Assembly (NCBI GenBank): GCA_934555825.1
Contig: CAKTFJ010000001.1
Location: 124,001 to 188,000 of the forward strand
DNA length: 64,000 nt
Direction of reading: 5' to 3'
DNA from: an uncultured Hyphomicrobium sp.
GTDB taxonomy: Bacteria; Pseudomonadota; Alphaproteobacteria; Rhizobiales; Hyphomicrobiaceae
This document shows positions 17,565 through 25,558 of this stretch, piece by piece. Within the stretch, counting starts at the first letter, position 1. Each line of letters opens with the position of its first letter. A model generated the notes under the pieces. It did no database searches, had not been told where the DNA came from, and saw nothing but the letters and a program-made list of their open reading frames with translations. Position numbers and translations under genes: made by a program.

Positions 17565-19214
17565 ATGTGGTCACAGGTTTATGACCCACTCGGTAGCATG
17601 GTGCTCTCCACGGTCGTTGCCGCGCTGCCCATCGTGGTGCTGCTTGGGGCCATCGGCGTTTTCAACATCCGCGCGCATATCGCCGCCGTGCTGGGCCTCG
17701 TCGCGGCGCTTGCGGTCGCTATTTTTGCGTACGGAATGCCGGTTCATATGGCCGGTCTCGCAGCCGGTTATGGCGCGGCTTTCGGATTGCTGCCGATAGG
17801 CTGGATTATTCTCAACGTCATCTTTCTTTACCAGCTCACGAACGAGAAGGGCGAGTTCGCGGTTCTGCAACGCTCGATCAGCGCGATCAGCGACGACAGG
17901 CGTTTGCAGCTTCTCTTCATCGCGTTCTGTCTCGGTGCGTTCTTCGAGGGCGCGGCCGGGTTCGGCACGCCGGTCGCCGTCACGGCCGCTATGTTAATCG
18001 GGCTCGGATTTACGCCGCTCGCAGCATCCGGCTTGTCGCTCATCGCGAATACGGCACCTGTGGCATTCGGTGCGCTCGGCACGCCGATCATCGCCCTTTC
18101 CGCCGTGACGGGGCTCGATCTCTATGAGCTTTCGGCCATGGTCGGTCGGCAGCTTCCGTTCTTCTCTGTGCTCGTCCCGTTCTGGCTGGTGTGGGCCTTC
18201 GTTGGCTTCCGCAAGATGATGGAGGTTTGGCCGGCGATCCTGGTTGCGGGCGTTTCCTTCGCGATCCCGCAGTATCTGGTTTCCAATTTCCACGGGCCGT
18301 GGCTGGTGGACATCGTGGCGGCTATCGTTTCGATGGCGTCGCTTGCTCTATTTTTGCGCATCTGGTCGCCTGCTGCGCCCATGACGGCAATGCCTGTGGC
18401 GGCGGAAAGCGGCGATCCCGCGGTGCCGACGCCTCTCCAGCAGACGGATGCGCCGGCTGCCGTGCGGCGCGCGTGGACGCCATGGCTCGTTCTTTCGCTG
18501 TTCGTGTTTCTGTGGGGCGTGCCGCAAATTCGTGCAGCGCTGGATGGCGTGTGGGTTGCGAAGATGCCCGTCGTCGGCTTGCACGAGCAGGTGGAGAAGG
18601 TGCCGCCGGTTGTTGCGGCCGCACATACGGAAGCGGCCGTCTATACGCTCAATCTTTTGTCGGCGACTGGTAGCGGAATTCTGCTGGCTGCGATCGTATC
18701 GGGCTTCTTCCTTGGATATAGCGCGGGCGGCATGGTGCGCATGTACCTCCGTACGATCTACCTCGTGCGCTATTCCCTGCTTACGATCTCCTGTATGCTG
18801 GCGATCGGGTTCGTCACCCGCTATGCCGGCACGGACGCCACGCTTGGCCTCGCTTTGGCCAATACAGGTTGGCTCTATCCGTTCTTCGGCACCCTTATCG
18901 GCTGGCTCGGCGTGGCGTTGACCGGATCCGACACGGCATCCAACGTGCTGTTCGGCGGCTTGCAGAAAGTGACAGCAGAACAGCTCGATTTAAGCCCGGT
19001 GCTGATGGCCTCGGCCAACAGTTCCGGCGGCGTGATGGGCAAGATGATCGATGCACAATCCATCGTCGTCGCCTCTACGGCCACGAGGTGGTACGGGCAC
19101 GAAGGGTCTATCCTTCGCTTCGTGTTCTTCCACTCGGTCGCGCTCGCGGTCCTCGTTGGTCTGTTTGTCATGGGCCAAGCCTATGTGTGGCCCATGACCC
19201 TCCTCGTCCCGTGA
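17565..19214 (+). CDS. lldP: L-lactate permease family transporter (LctP/LldP)
   Basis: Predicted 549-residue inner membrane transporter with about 13 hydrophobic helices. Family blocks are FCLGAFFEGAAGFGTPVAVT, ANTAPVAFGALGTPI, LTGSDTASNVLFGGLQ and SANSSGGVMGKMI. The start chosen has a G-rich ribosome site (GGGGGG) just upstream and a natural short N-terminal segment before the first helix. The family imports lactate, glycolate or related 2-hydroxy acids by proton symport. Flanked by a divergent GntR regulator and followed by molybdenum hydroxylase genes 93 bases downstream, it may import that enzyme's substrate, which need not be lactate. Confidence 0.92.
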   Translation: MWSQVYDPLGSMVLSTVVAALPIVVLLGAIGVFNIRAHIAAVLGLVAALAVAIFAYGMPVHMAGLAAGYGAAFGLLPIGWIILNVIFLYQLTNEKGEFAVLQRSISAISDDRRLQLLFIAFCLGAFFEGAAGFGTPVAVTAAMLIGLGFTPLAASGLSLIANTAPVAFGALGTPIIALSAVTGLDLYELSAMVGRQLPFFSVLVPFWLVWAFVGFRKMMEVWPAILVAGVSFAIPQYLVSNFHGPWLVDIVAAIVSMASLALFLRIWSPAAPMTAMPVAAESGDPAVPTPLQQTDAPAAVRRAWTPWLVLSLFVFLWGVPQIRAALDGVWVAKMPVVGLHEQVEKVPPVVAAAHTEAAVYTLNLLSATGSGILLAAIVSGFFLGYSAGGMVRMYLRTIYLVRYSLLTISCMLAIGFVTRYAGTDATLGLALANTGWLYPFFGTLIGWLGVALTGSDTASNVLFGGLQKVTAEQLDLSPVLMASANSSGGVMGKMIDAQSIVVASTATRWYGHEGSILRFVFFHSVALAVLVGLFVMGQAYVWPMTLLVP

Positions 19215-19307
19215 TCCTCGGCACCGGAAGAGCCGACACGATTGGACGATTGTTCGAAGTTGCAGTTGGCGGTCTCGTTTGCCGCCGTAAAACCGGGAGA
19301 ACGTATC

Positions 19308-19760
19308 ATGGCAACCTTCACCGTGAACGGTGAGAGCCGTTCCTTCGACGGGGATCAAAGCACGCCTCTGCTTTGGTATCTGCGTGACGAAGCGGGTCTC
19401 ACCGGCACCAAGTACGGATGCGGACAAGGCCTGTGCGGGGCTTGCACCATTCACCTCGATGGCGTGGCCGTGCGCTCGTGCATGACGACCATCGAAATGG
19501 CGGACGGCAAGGCCGTGACCACCATCGAAGGTTTGCACCCCGAAGGCGATCACCCCGTGCAGAAGGCTTGGCGCGAACTCAGCGTGCCGCAGTGCGGCTT
19601 CTGCCAGGCGGGGCAGATCATGCAGGCCGCGTCTCTCTTGGCGGAGAACCAGGCGCCGTCCGACGATGAGATCACCCAGGAAATGAGCGGAAACCTCTGT
19701 CGCTGCGGATGCTATCAGCGCATCCACGCGGCTGTGCGCCTTGCTGCGGGAGGAGTGTAA
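19308..19760 (+). CDS. Molybdenum hydroxylase small subunit with two [2Fe-2S] clusters (IorA-like)
   Basis: Predicted 150-residue electron-transfer subunit. The plant-ferredoxin-type cluster is bound by C38, C43, C46 and C58 (GCGQGLCGAC...SC), and the helical second cluster by C96, C99, C131 and C133 (CGFC...CRC). The size and the GLCGACTIHLDG block match the small subunits of isoquinoline 1-oxidoreductase-like and aldehyde oxidoreductase-like enzymes. A GGGAGA ribosome site precedes the ATG. The catalytic partner starts 3 bases after the stop. No FAD subunit gene is present, so electrons probably go to a cytochrome or the quinone pool, as in IorAB-type periplasmic enzymes. Confidence 0.92.
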   Translation: MATFTVNGESRSFDGDQSTPLLWYLRDEAGLTGTKYGCGQGLCGACTIHLDGVAVRSCMTTIEMADGKAVTTIEGLHPEGDHPVQKAWRELSVPQCGFCQAGQIMQAASLLAENQAPSDDEITQEMSGNLCRCGCYQRIHAAVRLAAGGV

Positions 19761-19763
19761 GCC

Positions 19764-22133
19764 ATGTTGCATTATCTCAAGCAGGAAGCCGAGAAGGCGG
19801 AGCGTAAGGCTTCTCCCGTCCTTATCGAGAACGTGAGCCGTCGCAGTTTTGTGGGTGGCGCTCTTGCGGCATCGGGCCTCGTGCTCGCCGTGCGCATTCC
19901 GAGCGCGGAGGCGCGCGAGAAGCTTACGCCCTATCCGACGGGCGGAGCGGACATGCCGCATGGATACGGCAGCGCCAGCGATCCGCACGTATTCGTTTCG
20001 ATCAAGCCGGACGGCTCCGTCACCATTCTTGCGCACCGCGCGGAAATGGGAACGGGCGTGCGCACCAGCCTGCCGATGGTCGTTGCGGACGAAATGGAAG
20101 CGGACTGGTCGCAGGTCAGCATCACGCAGGCCGTGGGCGACGAGCCGCTCTATGGCAACCAGGACACCGACGGCTCGCGCTCCATGCGCCACTACATCCA
20201 GCCGATGCGCGAGTGCGGCGCGGCCATGCGCCAGATGCTGGAGCAGGCGGCGGCCACCAAGTGGGGCATCGACGCGTCACGCGTGCGTGCGAAGGCGCAC
20301 AGGGTTGTGCAACTGGACGATGCGGGCAACGAGACGGGCGAGACGCTCGGCTTCGGAGATCTCGCGGAAGCGGCGATGGCTCTGCCTGTGCCTGCTCGCG
20401 AAACGCTGCTCTTCAAGACGCCCGACGAGTTCAACTACATGCGCAAGGGCGAGACGAAGATCACGGATCTGCATGATATCACGACCGGCAAAGCGATCTA
20501 TGGCGCGGACATCCGCCTTCCGGGCATGAAGTACGCAGTCATGATCCGCCCGGCCGTGCTTGGCGAGAAGCTGAAGTCGTTCGACGGTTCGGCTGCCCTC
20601 AAGGTGCCGGGTGTCGAAGCCGTGCATGAGATCGAGGGCTTCCACGAAGCCCCGCGCAAGTTTGCGCCGCTCGGCGGTGTGGCCGTGGTCGCAAACTCGA
20701 CGTATGCAGCCATGCAGGGCCGCGAAGCGCTTGCCGTAGAATGGGAGCCGAGCGCCGATCACGCTGGCTACAACACGGATGCCTTCTTCGAGGAGATGTC
20801 GGAGACGTCGAAGAAGCCCGGCAAGGTGATCCGCAACCAGGGTGACGTCGATGCCGCGTTCGCGAACGCCAAGTCGGTGTTCTCGGAGGAGTATCGCTGC
20901 CAGCATCTCAACCAGGCGTCGATGGAGCCGCTCGTTGCGGTGGCGCGCGTCGCGGACGGCAAGTGCGAGGTGTGGGCGCCGGTGCAGAGCCCGTACGGCG
21001 CGCGCGAGGATCTCGCAAAGGCGCTCGAGCTTCCCATCGAGAACGTGACCGTTCACGTGACGCTGCTCGGTGGTGGCTTCGGCCGTAAATCCAAGTGGGA
21101 CTTCATGGTGGAAGCCGCGCTCATCTCGCGGAAGATCGGTGGCGCGCCCGTGCTTCTGCAATGGACGCGCGAAGACGATATGCACCACTCGTTCTACCAT
21201 ACGGTCTCGGTGGAGCGGATCGAGATGGCGTTCGACGATGCCGGCAAGGTGACGGGCTTCCGCCACCGAACGGTCGCGCCGTCGATCGTTTCGACGTTCG
21301 CGCCCGACAGCGGATATCAGTTCAACATCGAATACGGCATGGGCTTCGTGAACACGCCGTATGAGATTCCAAACGTCCGCTGCGAGAACGGACAGGCGTT
21401 CGCGCATACGCGGATCGGCTGGCTGCGGTCGGTGTCCAACATTCCGCGTGCATTTGCGGTGCAGTCCGCGGTTGCGGAGGCGGCGCACGCGCTTGGGCGC
21501 GATCATCGGGAGTTCCTGCTGGAGCTCATCGGGTCGGACCGCATCCTCGACCTGAAGGCGCTCGGGTATCCGGAGGACTTCTGGCACTATGGCGACCCCT
21601 ACGAGTCATTCCCGGTCGATACAGCGCGGCTGAAGCACGTAATCAATGTTGCGACCGAAAAGGCCGGCTGGGGCAAGGAGCTGCCGAAAGGGCAGGGGCT
21701 TGGTCTCGCGGCGCATCTCTCGTGGCACAACTATGTTGCGACGGTCGTGCGTGTAGAGGTGAAAGAGGACGGCACCATCACTGTGCCGCACGCCGTCACG
21801 GCGATGGACTGCGGATTCTACGTGAACCCGGAGCGCATCCGTTCGCAGGTGGAGGGTGCCGCGGTGATGGGCATGTCGCACGCGCTCTACAGCGGCATCA
21901 CGTTCAAGAACGGCGCGGTCGAGCAATCCAACTTCTACGATTTCGAAATCGCGCGGATGTCGAACTTCCCGCAGGTCGTGGATGTGCACCTCGTCGATCC
22001 GCAACCTGGCCGGAATGCGGCCGGTGTGGGTGAGCCCGGTTTGCCGCCGTTCGCTCCCGCCCTTGCCAATGCGGTGTTCGCGGCGACGGGCAAACGGCTG
22101 CGCACCATGCCCATGGGCGAGAAGGTCGCGTAG
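19764..22133 (+). CDS. Molybdopterin-binding catalytic subunit, IorB-like, Tat-exported
   Basis: Predicted 789-residue catalytic subunit of the xanthine oxidase superfamily. The N-terminus carries a twin-arginine motif (SRRSFVGG at about 29-36) and a hydrophobic stretch ending near PSAEA, so the folded enzyme is likely exported to the periplasm together with its Fe-S partner. Blocks typical of molybdopterin cytosine dinucleotide enzymes include GTGVRTSLPMVVADEMEADW, LLGGGFGRKSKWDF, GWLRSVSN and the C-terminal GVGEPGLPPFAPALANAVFAATG, whose Glu is the presumed catalytic base. It is of the single-chain large-subunit IorB type, not the XdhB type. Substrate unknown: an aldehyde or N-heterocycle are the family choices. 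A strong terminator follows. Confidence 0.92.
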   Translation: MLHYLKQEAEKAERKASPVLIENVSRRSFVGGALAASGLVLAVRIPSAEAREKLTPYPTGGADMPHGYGSASDPHVFVSIKPDGSVTILAHRAEMGTGVRTSLPMVVADEMEADWSQVSITQAVGDEPLYGNQDTDGSRSMRHYIQPMRECGAAMRQMLEQAAATKWGIDASRVRAKAHRVVQLDDAGNETGETLGFGDLAEAAMALPVPARETLLFKTPDEFNYMRKGETKITDLHDITTGKAIYGADIRLPGMKYAVMIRPAVLGEKLKSFDGSAALKVPGVEAVHEIEGFHEAPRKFAPLGGVAVVANSTYAAMQGREALAVEWEPSADHAGYNTDAFFEEMSETSKKPGKVIRNQGDVDAAFANAKSVFSEEYRCQHLNQASMEPLVAVARVADGKCEVWAPVQSPYGAREDLAKALELPIENVTVHVTLLGGGFGRKSKWDFMVEAALISRKIGGAPVLLQWTREDDMHHSFYHTVSVERIEMAFDDAGKVTGFRHRTVAPSIVSTFAPDSGYQFNIEYGMGFVNTPYEIPNVRCENGQAFAHTRIGWLRSVSNIPRAFAVQSAVAEAAHALGRDHREFLLELIGSDRILDLKALGYPEDFWHYGDPYESFPVDTARLKHVINVATEKAGWGKELPKGQGLGLAAHLSWHNYVATVVRVEVKEDGTITVPHAVTAMDCGFYVNPERIRSQVEGAAVMGMSHALYSGITFKNGAVEQSNFYDFEIARMSNFPQVVDVHLVDPQPGRNAAGVGEPGLPPFAPALANAVFAATGKRLRTMPMGEKVA

Positions 22134-22162
22134 GCATACTTGAGCGGCCGTAAGGCTTGATG

Positions 22163-22196
22163 CGCCCGGGGGCGGTTCGCCGTTCCCGGGCGTTTT
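22163..22196 (+). terminator. Rho-independent terminator of the iorA-iorB-like operon
   Basis: Perfect 8-base-pair stem CGCCCGGG (22163-22170) and CCCGGGCG (22185-22192), with a possible inner GGCG/CGCC stem, followed by TTTT. It ends the plus-strand operon and touches the last codons of convergent mocA. Confidence 0.82.
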
Positions 22197-22782
22197 ACGT
22201 TTTGGGGAGATCGTCGGGTGTGTCGATGTCCGTGAAGACGGAGTTCTCCGCGACCGGAACACGCAGCACCTCGTTCCAGTGATGTCTGAGAAGGGCCTTG
22301 CCGCCTTCGGGACCGTCGAGGCTTGCGAGATCGTCGAACCAGCGCCGTGGCCACAAGACGGGATTTCGCTGTTCGCCGTTTTCGGTCGTCGGGGCGACAA
22401 TGACACTGCCTTCGGCGTCGGTGAAGCGGCCGGCCAGAGCTTCGAGCAGGGCGACGGTGAGATACGGCATGTCGCCCGGTACGATGAAAGCTGCGGGCGT
22501 GTCGGGGCGTAATGCGCGGATACCGCGCGCGATGGAGCGCCCCATGCCGGAGAACCAGTCCTCGTTATGAACGAAGCGGAGCGGCAGACCGTCGAGCGCG
22601 TCCTCGACGGTTTCCCGATCGTGTCCCGTCACCACCACGATATCGCCGATGCCGCTCTCCGACAGGATGCGAGCGACATGGCGAACAAGAGGTTCGCCGT
22701 CGAGTTTGGCGGCGAGTTTGTTCTCGTCGCCGAAGCGGCGGGATGCACCGGCCGCGAGCAAAACTGCGCCGATGCGATCCAT
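22195..22782 (-). CDS. mocA: Molybdenum cofactor cytidylyltransferase-like NTP transferase (MocA/MobA-like)
   Basis: Predicted 195-residue cytosolic nucleotidyltransferase. The N-terminal LLAAGASRRFGDENKL is the MocA/GlmU-type nucleotide-binding loop; VTGHD, HNEDWFSGMGRSIARGI and the metal-binding VPGDMPYLT follow, and RNPVLWPRRWFDDL and the C-terminal DIDTPDDL are family blocks. MocA joins CMP to molybdopterin to form the dinucleotide used by xanthine-oxidase-type enzymes. Converging directly with the hydroxylase large subunit, it almost certainly serves that enzyme. The 36 bases upstream separate it from the next gene on the same strand. Confidence 0.88.
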   Translation of the reverse strand: MDRIGAVLLAAGASRRFGDENKLAAKLDGEPLVRHVARILSESGIGDIVVVTGHDRETVEDALDGLPLRFVHNEDWFSGMGRSIARGIRALRPDTPAAFIVPGDMPYLTVALLEALAGRFTDAEGSVIVAPTTENGEQRNPVLWPRRWFDDLASLDGPEGGKALLRHHWNEVLRVPVAENSVFTDIDTPDDLPKT

Positions 22783-22818
22783 TCGCTCTCTCTCAAATCG
22801 CTGCCGGTTAGGAATGCA

Positions 22819-23346
22819 TCATGCGCCGCGCGCGTCGCGGCGGGCCTGGGCTGCTTTCGTGCGTTGCGAGACGCTGCCGATCTGATCAGGCGGCACTTTC
22901 GTGCGCCGACGCGGATTGTTGATCGGGTTCATGCCCTCGTCTGACGTTTTGTCGGATGCGGGGTGATGTACGAACTTGTTGGCGCGCTTGAGTGCGAGCG
23001 CGCGATGGGCGGCGTCGATGTTCGCTTCGCGCGCTTCCAGCTTGTTCAACCGATCGAGCTCTTTGTTCACGCGCTTGATCGCTGCTGCGAAGATCTGCTT
23101 GCGCCGTTGCGGTTGGTCGGCCGTGCCCGGAAAGCTCCCGCCGCGCGCTTCCGCCTTGCCGCGCTTTTCACGGCGTTTCTGACGGGCGAGCGTGCGCTCC
23201 TTGTCGCGCAGATCACGCAAGCGCACGCGTGCTGCGTGGAGGCCTTTGCCGTCGAGACCGTAAATGGCGGGGTGATGCGTGGCCAGCACCGCCTGATACT
23301 CCTCGTGGTTCAAAACGCTCCGTTCGGATTTCAGGGATGTGGACAT
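22819..23346 (-). CDS. Basic, helix-rich protein of unknown function
   Basis: I do not recognise this 175-residue protein. It is strongly charged: the middle third (about 45-115) is Arg/Lys/Glu-rich with heptad-like spacing suggesting a coiled coil (LRDLRDKERTLARQKRREKR), and the C-terminal third is disordered and basic. There is no signal peptide or membrane segment. The start used, MSTSLKSE, has GGAGG five bases before it; an ATG 12 bases earlier is possible. The repeated K/R clusters would suit nucleic acid binding, but nothing more can be said. mocA lies 36 bases downstream on the same strand. Confidence 0.7.
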   Translation of the reverse strand: MSTSLKSERSVLNHEEYQAVLATHHPAIYGLDGKGLHAARVRLRDLRDKERTLARQKRREKRGKAEARGGSFPGTADQPQRRKQIFAAAIKRVNKELDRLNKLEAREANIDAAHRALALKRANKFVHHPASDKTSDEGMNPINNPRRRTKVPPDQIGSVSQRTKAAQARRDARGA

Positions 23347-23497
23347 CGGTTCCTCCATTCGGCTTTTTCACGAGACGACGCTAGCGCCGTCGTCTTCGAC
23401 GCGCAAACCCCGTGACTTTACATGTCTGTAAGGTCGGCGCCGGAGTCGTTAACCGAAAGAAGTGCCGTCCCGTTCCGTGCGATGGCCGTGGAAGCTT

Positions 23498-24313
23498 TCA
23501 GCGCTGCACGAAAGCCTTCTCGATCACGAAGTCGGCGGGGGTGCCGCTGCTGCCCTCTTCGAACCCGCGTGCGTGGAGGAGAGCGGAGACATCGGTGATC
23601 AGCCCGGGGTTGCCGCAGATCATGACGCGATCCGTTTCGAGGTCGAGCGGTGGAAGCCCGAGGTCGGCGAAGAGCTTTCCGCTGGCAACCAGATCCGACA
23701 CACGGCCCTGATTGCGGAAGGTCTCGCGGGTGATGGTCGGGTAGTAGTGAAGCTTTCCGGCCGCAAGCTCTCCCAGAAGCTCGTGGTCTTGGATGGCGCC
23801 AACAACGCCGTTTGCGAAGGTCAGTTCGTCGACCGTACGGCAGCCGAGCGCCATTACGACGGTATCGTAGCGCTCGTACGTTTCGGGGTCGCGGAGCAGG
23901 CTTGCGAACGGTGCGAAGCCGGTGCCGGTGGCGAGAAGAACGAGGCGTCGTCCTGGCCGCAGATACCCGTTAACGAGCGTGCCGGTGGGCTTCGGGCCGA
24001 TGAGGATCTCGTCTCCCGGCCGAATGTGCTGAAGCCGTGAGGTCAGAGGACCGTCGGCCACCTTGATCGAAAAGAATTCGAGATTGTCGTCGTAGACGGC
24101 GCTCGCCATGCTGTAGGCGCGCAGGAGCGGGCGGCCGTCGACCTCGAGGCCGATCATCGTGAACTGGCCGCTCTCGAAGCGGAAGGCCGGCGAGCGGGTG
24201 GCTGTGAAGCTGAAAAGCGTATCGGTGTAGTGGGTGACATCGAGGATCGTCTCGACGAGTAGATTGCCGGCCTTCTTACGCGGAGCCGCGCTGGGCTGAT
24301 CGAGAACGGACAT
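23498..24313 (-). CDS. fpr: Ferredoxin--NADP+ reductase
   Basis: Predicted 271-residue FAD enzyme that moves electrons between NADPH and ferredoxin or flavodoxin. The FAD domain shows GQFTMIGLEVDGRPLLRAYSMAS (the RAYSMAS motif binds FAD); the NADP domain shows LLATGTGFAPFASLLRDP and VMICGNPGLITDV. Unlike E. coli Fpr, the C-terminus extends past the usual aromatic end to FVIEKAFVQR, as in alphaproteobacterial Fpr proteins. The start has GGGGAG six bases upstream; a longer frame back to 24457 lacks support. A TTGA-N6-TCAA box about 93 bases upstream suggests FixK/FNR-type oxygen control. Confidence 0.93.
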   Translation of the reverse strand: MSVLDQPSAAPRKKAGNLLVETILDVTHYTDTLFSFTATRSPAFRFESGQFTMIGLEVDGRPLLRAYSMASAVYDDNLEFFSIKVADGPLTSRLQHIRPGDEILIGPKPTGTLVNGYLRPGRRLVLLATGTGFAPFASLLRDPETYERYDTVVMALGCRTVDELTFANGVVGAIQDHELLGELAAGKLHYYPTITRETFRNQGRVSDLVASGKLFADLGLPPLDLETDRVMICGNPGLITDVSALLHARGFEEGSSGTPADFVIEKAFVQR

Positions 24314-24406
24314 GCTGGCTCCCCTTGCGTTATTTGGGCCTTTGCGGGCTTTCATGCATGGATTGGCACCGGGGGCAAGGACATACCCGGGGATGGCGTC
24401 CATGGC

Positions 24407-24420
24407 TTGACGGGGATCAA
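24407..24420 (-). promoter_or_regulatory. FixK/FNR-type box upstream of fpr
   Basis: TTGACGGGGATCAA is a full TTGA-N6-TCAA palindrome, the binding site form shared by FNR, FixK and FnrN. It lies about 93 bases upstream of the fpr start and downstream of the Crp/Fnr-family gene's terminator hairpin, where an activator site for fpr would be expected. Confidence 0.6.
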
Positions 24421-24445
24421 AGGATTTACGGGCGACGACGATAAG

Positions 24446-24470
24446 CCGCGCGGGCAATTTGCCCGCGCGG
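24446..24470 (-). terminator. Hairpin after the Crp/Fnr-family gene
   Basis: Perfect 10-base-pair inverted repeat CCGCGCGGGC/GCCCGCGCGG with a 5-base loop (AATTT), 43 bases beyond the regulator stop and before the fpr promoter region. The T-run is poor, so termination may be partial. Confidence 0.6.
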
Positions 24471-24512
24471 ACATGCTCGATTTAGAACGGATCTAGCCTC
24501 GGAGAACGTTTC

Positions 24513-25190
24513 TCAGGCTGCGTCTGCCATGCGGTGCAAGGTCGGCATGTCGACGATTTCGAGACCCCGCGGCGTTTCTCTTACAGCGCCCTGAATTTTG
24601 AGGTTCAAAAGCGCGGCGCTCAGGTTCTCGATGCTCATGTCCAGACGTTCGGCGACGAAGCCGGCGGTGAGATCGTCGGAAATCAAATTCCCGTTTCGCC
24701 CCTCGCTTGCATTGAGACCGGAAAGCGCGAGCAGCAGATTTGCGACGCGCGCAGTCGGCGTAATGGAAGCATGGCGAACGGTCTGCTCGCGCAGATAATC
24801 GAATTCCCGTTCCACTGCGGCGGTCATCCGAAATGAAAGCCGATCGTCGTGATCGAGCGCATCCTTGAGCTCGTCTTCGGATACGACGCTCACGACCGTG
24901 TCCACCATGGCCTGACCTGTGGTCGAATGTACATCGAGATGACCGAGGCCGATGATGTCGCCCGGGAACGCGAATTCGATCACTTCGTGCCGGCCGTCCG
25001 CCCAAAGCACGTAATGACAGATGGCGCCGCGCTCTACGCGATAGAGCGTGCGTTCGTCCCCCGCCTGGAAGAGCATGACGCCCGTCGCCACGTTTTGGAG
25101 AACGTTGCCGGAATGAAGCGCGCCGGGATTGAGCTTTTCAAACCCGCCCCGCACATCTGCAAACTCTTCCGACCGGCACATGGTGGCCAT
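24513..25190 (-). CDS. Crp/Fnr-family transcriptional regulator
   Basis: Predicted 225-residue regulator. A cyclic-nucleotide-binding-type beta roll (about 25-120: FQAGDERTLYRVERGAICHY, FAFPGDIIGLG), a dimerisation helix and a C-terminal winged helix (about 165-215) are evident. The N-terminus has one Cys only, so it cannot hold an FNR-type [4Fe-4S] cluster; it is FixK-like in that respect. In the recognition helix (MSIENLSAALLNLK) the Glu and Ser that read TTGA sites are kept, but the following Arg of the usual ExxSR is Ala. Two ATGs 9 bases apart could start it, neither with a clear ribosome site. Confidence 0.88.
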   Translation of the reverse strand: MATMCRSEEFADVRGGFEKLNPGALHSGNVLQNVATGVMLFQAGDERTLYRVERGAICHYVLWADGRHEVIEFAFPGDIIGLGHLDVHSTTGQAMVDTVVSVVSEDELKDALDHDDRLSFRMTAAVEREFDYLREQTVRHASITPTARVANLLLALSGLNASEGRNGNLISDDLTAGFVAERLDMSIENLSAALLNLKIQGAVRETPRGLEIVDMPTLHRMADAA

Positions 25191-25558
25191 CGCACGCTAC
25201 TCCTTACTCAACCGGAATGTAAAAACCGGCCCTGCCTTATTCAAGTCATATTTGGCTTCACCGCCCGCGGGTAAACCTATCGATTGAAACGTAAAACTTC
25301 GTTCACGTCCGTCTGTTCCCGTCGTAACAACTCATTTACGTTTCGTGCGACGTTTTCGATCAGTTTGGTTTGTAGCCGGGCCCGGCACCCCCCTTTGCCC
25401 ACCTTTACTCCATCCTTCGAGGAGCCTCCTTCGAAGGGCTCTAGGCGGCGGTCCGGGGCGTGCCTCGCAGGCTTTGTGACAGCCTAATCGTTTGATTTGT
25501 CTTTCCAGACGGCCTCCCGTAAGACCGCTTCTAACAATATGAAGGGCAGGGGACGGGG
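25191..25558. promoter_or_regulatory. 368-base regulatory gap between the Crp/Fnr gene and pit
   Basis: No gene fits here. It holds a perfect 10-base inverted repeat with arms far apart, GAAACGTAAA (25286-25295) and TTTACGTTTC (25335-25344), separated by 39 bases. CCTTCGAGGAG and CTCCTTCGAAGG at about 25413-25437 can pair with one bulge, and AGGCT/AGCCT can form a small stem at 25469-25485. The distant arms may be two operator sites in opposite orientation for the divergent genes. Confidence 0.4.

Noticed and set aside
24513-25190. True FNR with an oxygen-labile Fe-S cluster
   Set aside because: Only one N-terminal Cys is present, so the four-Cys ligand set is missing.
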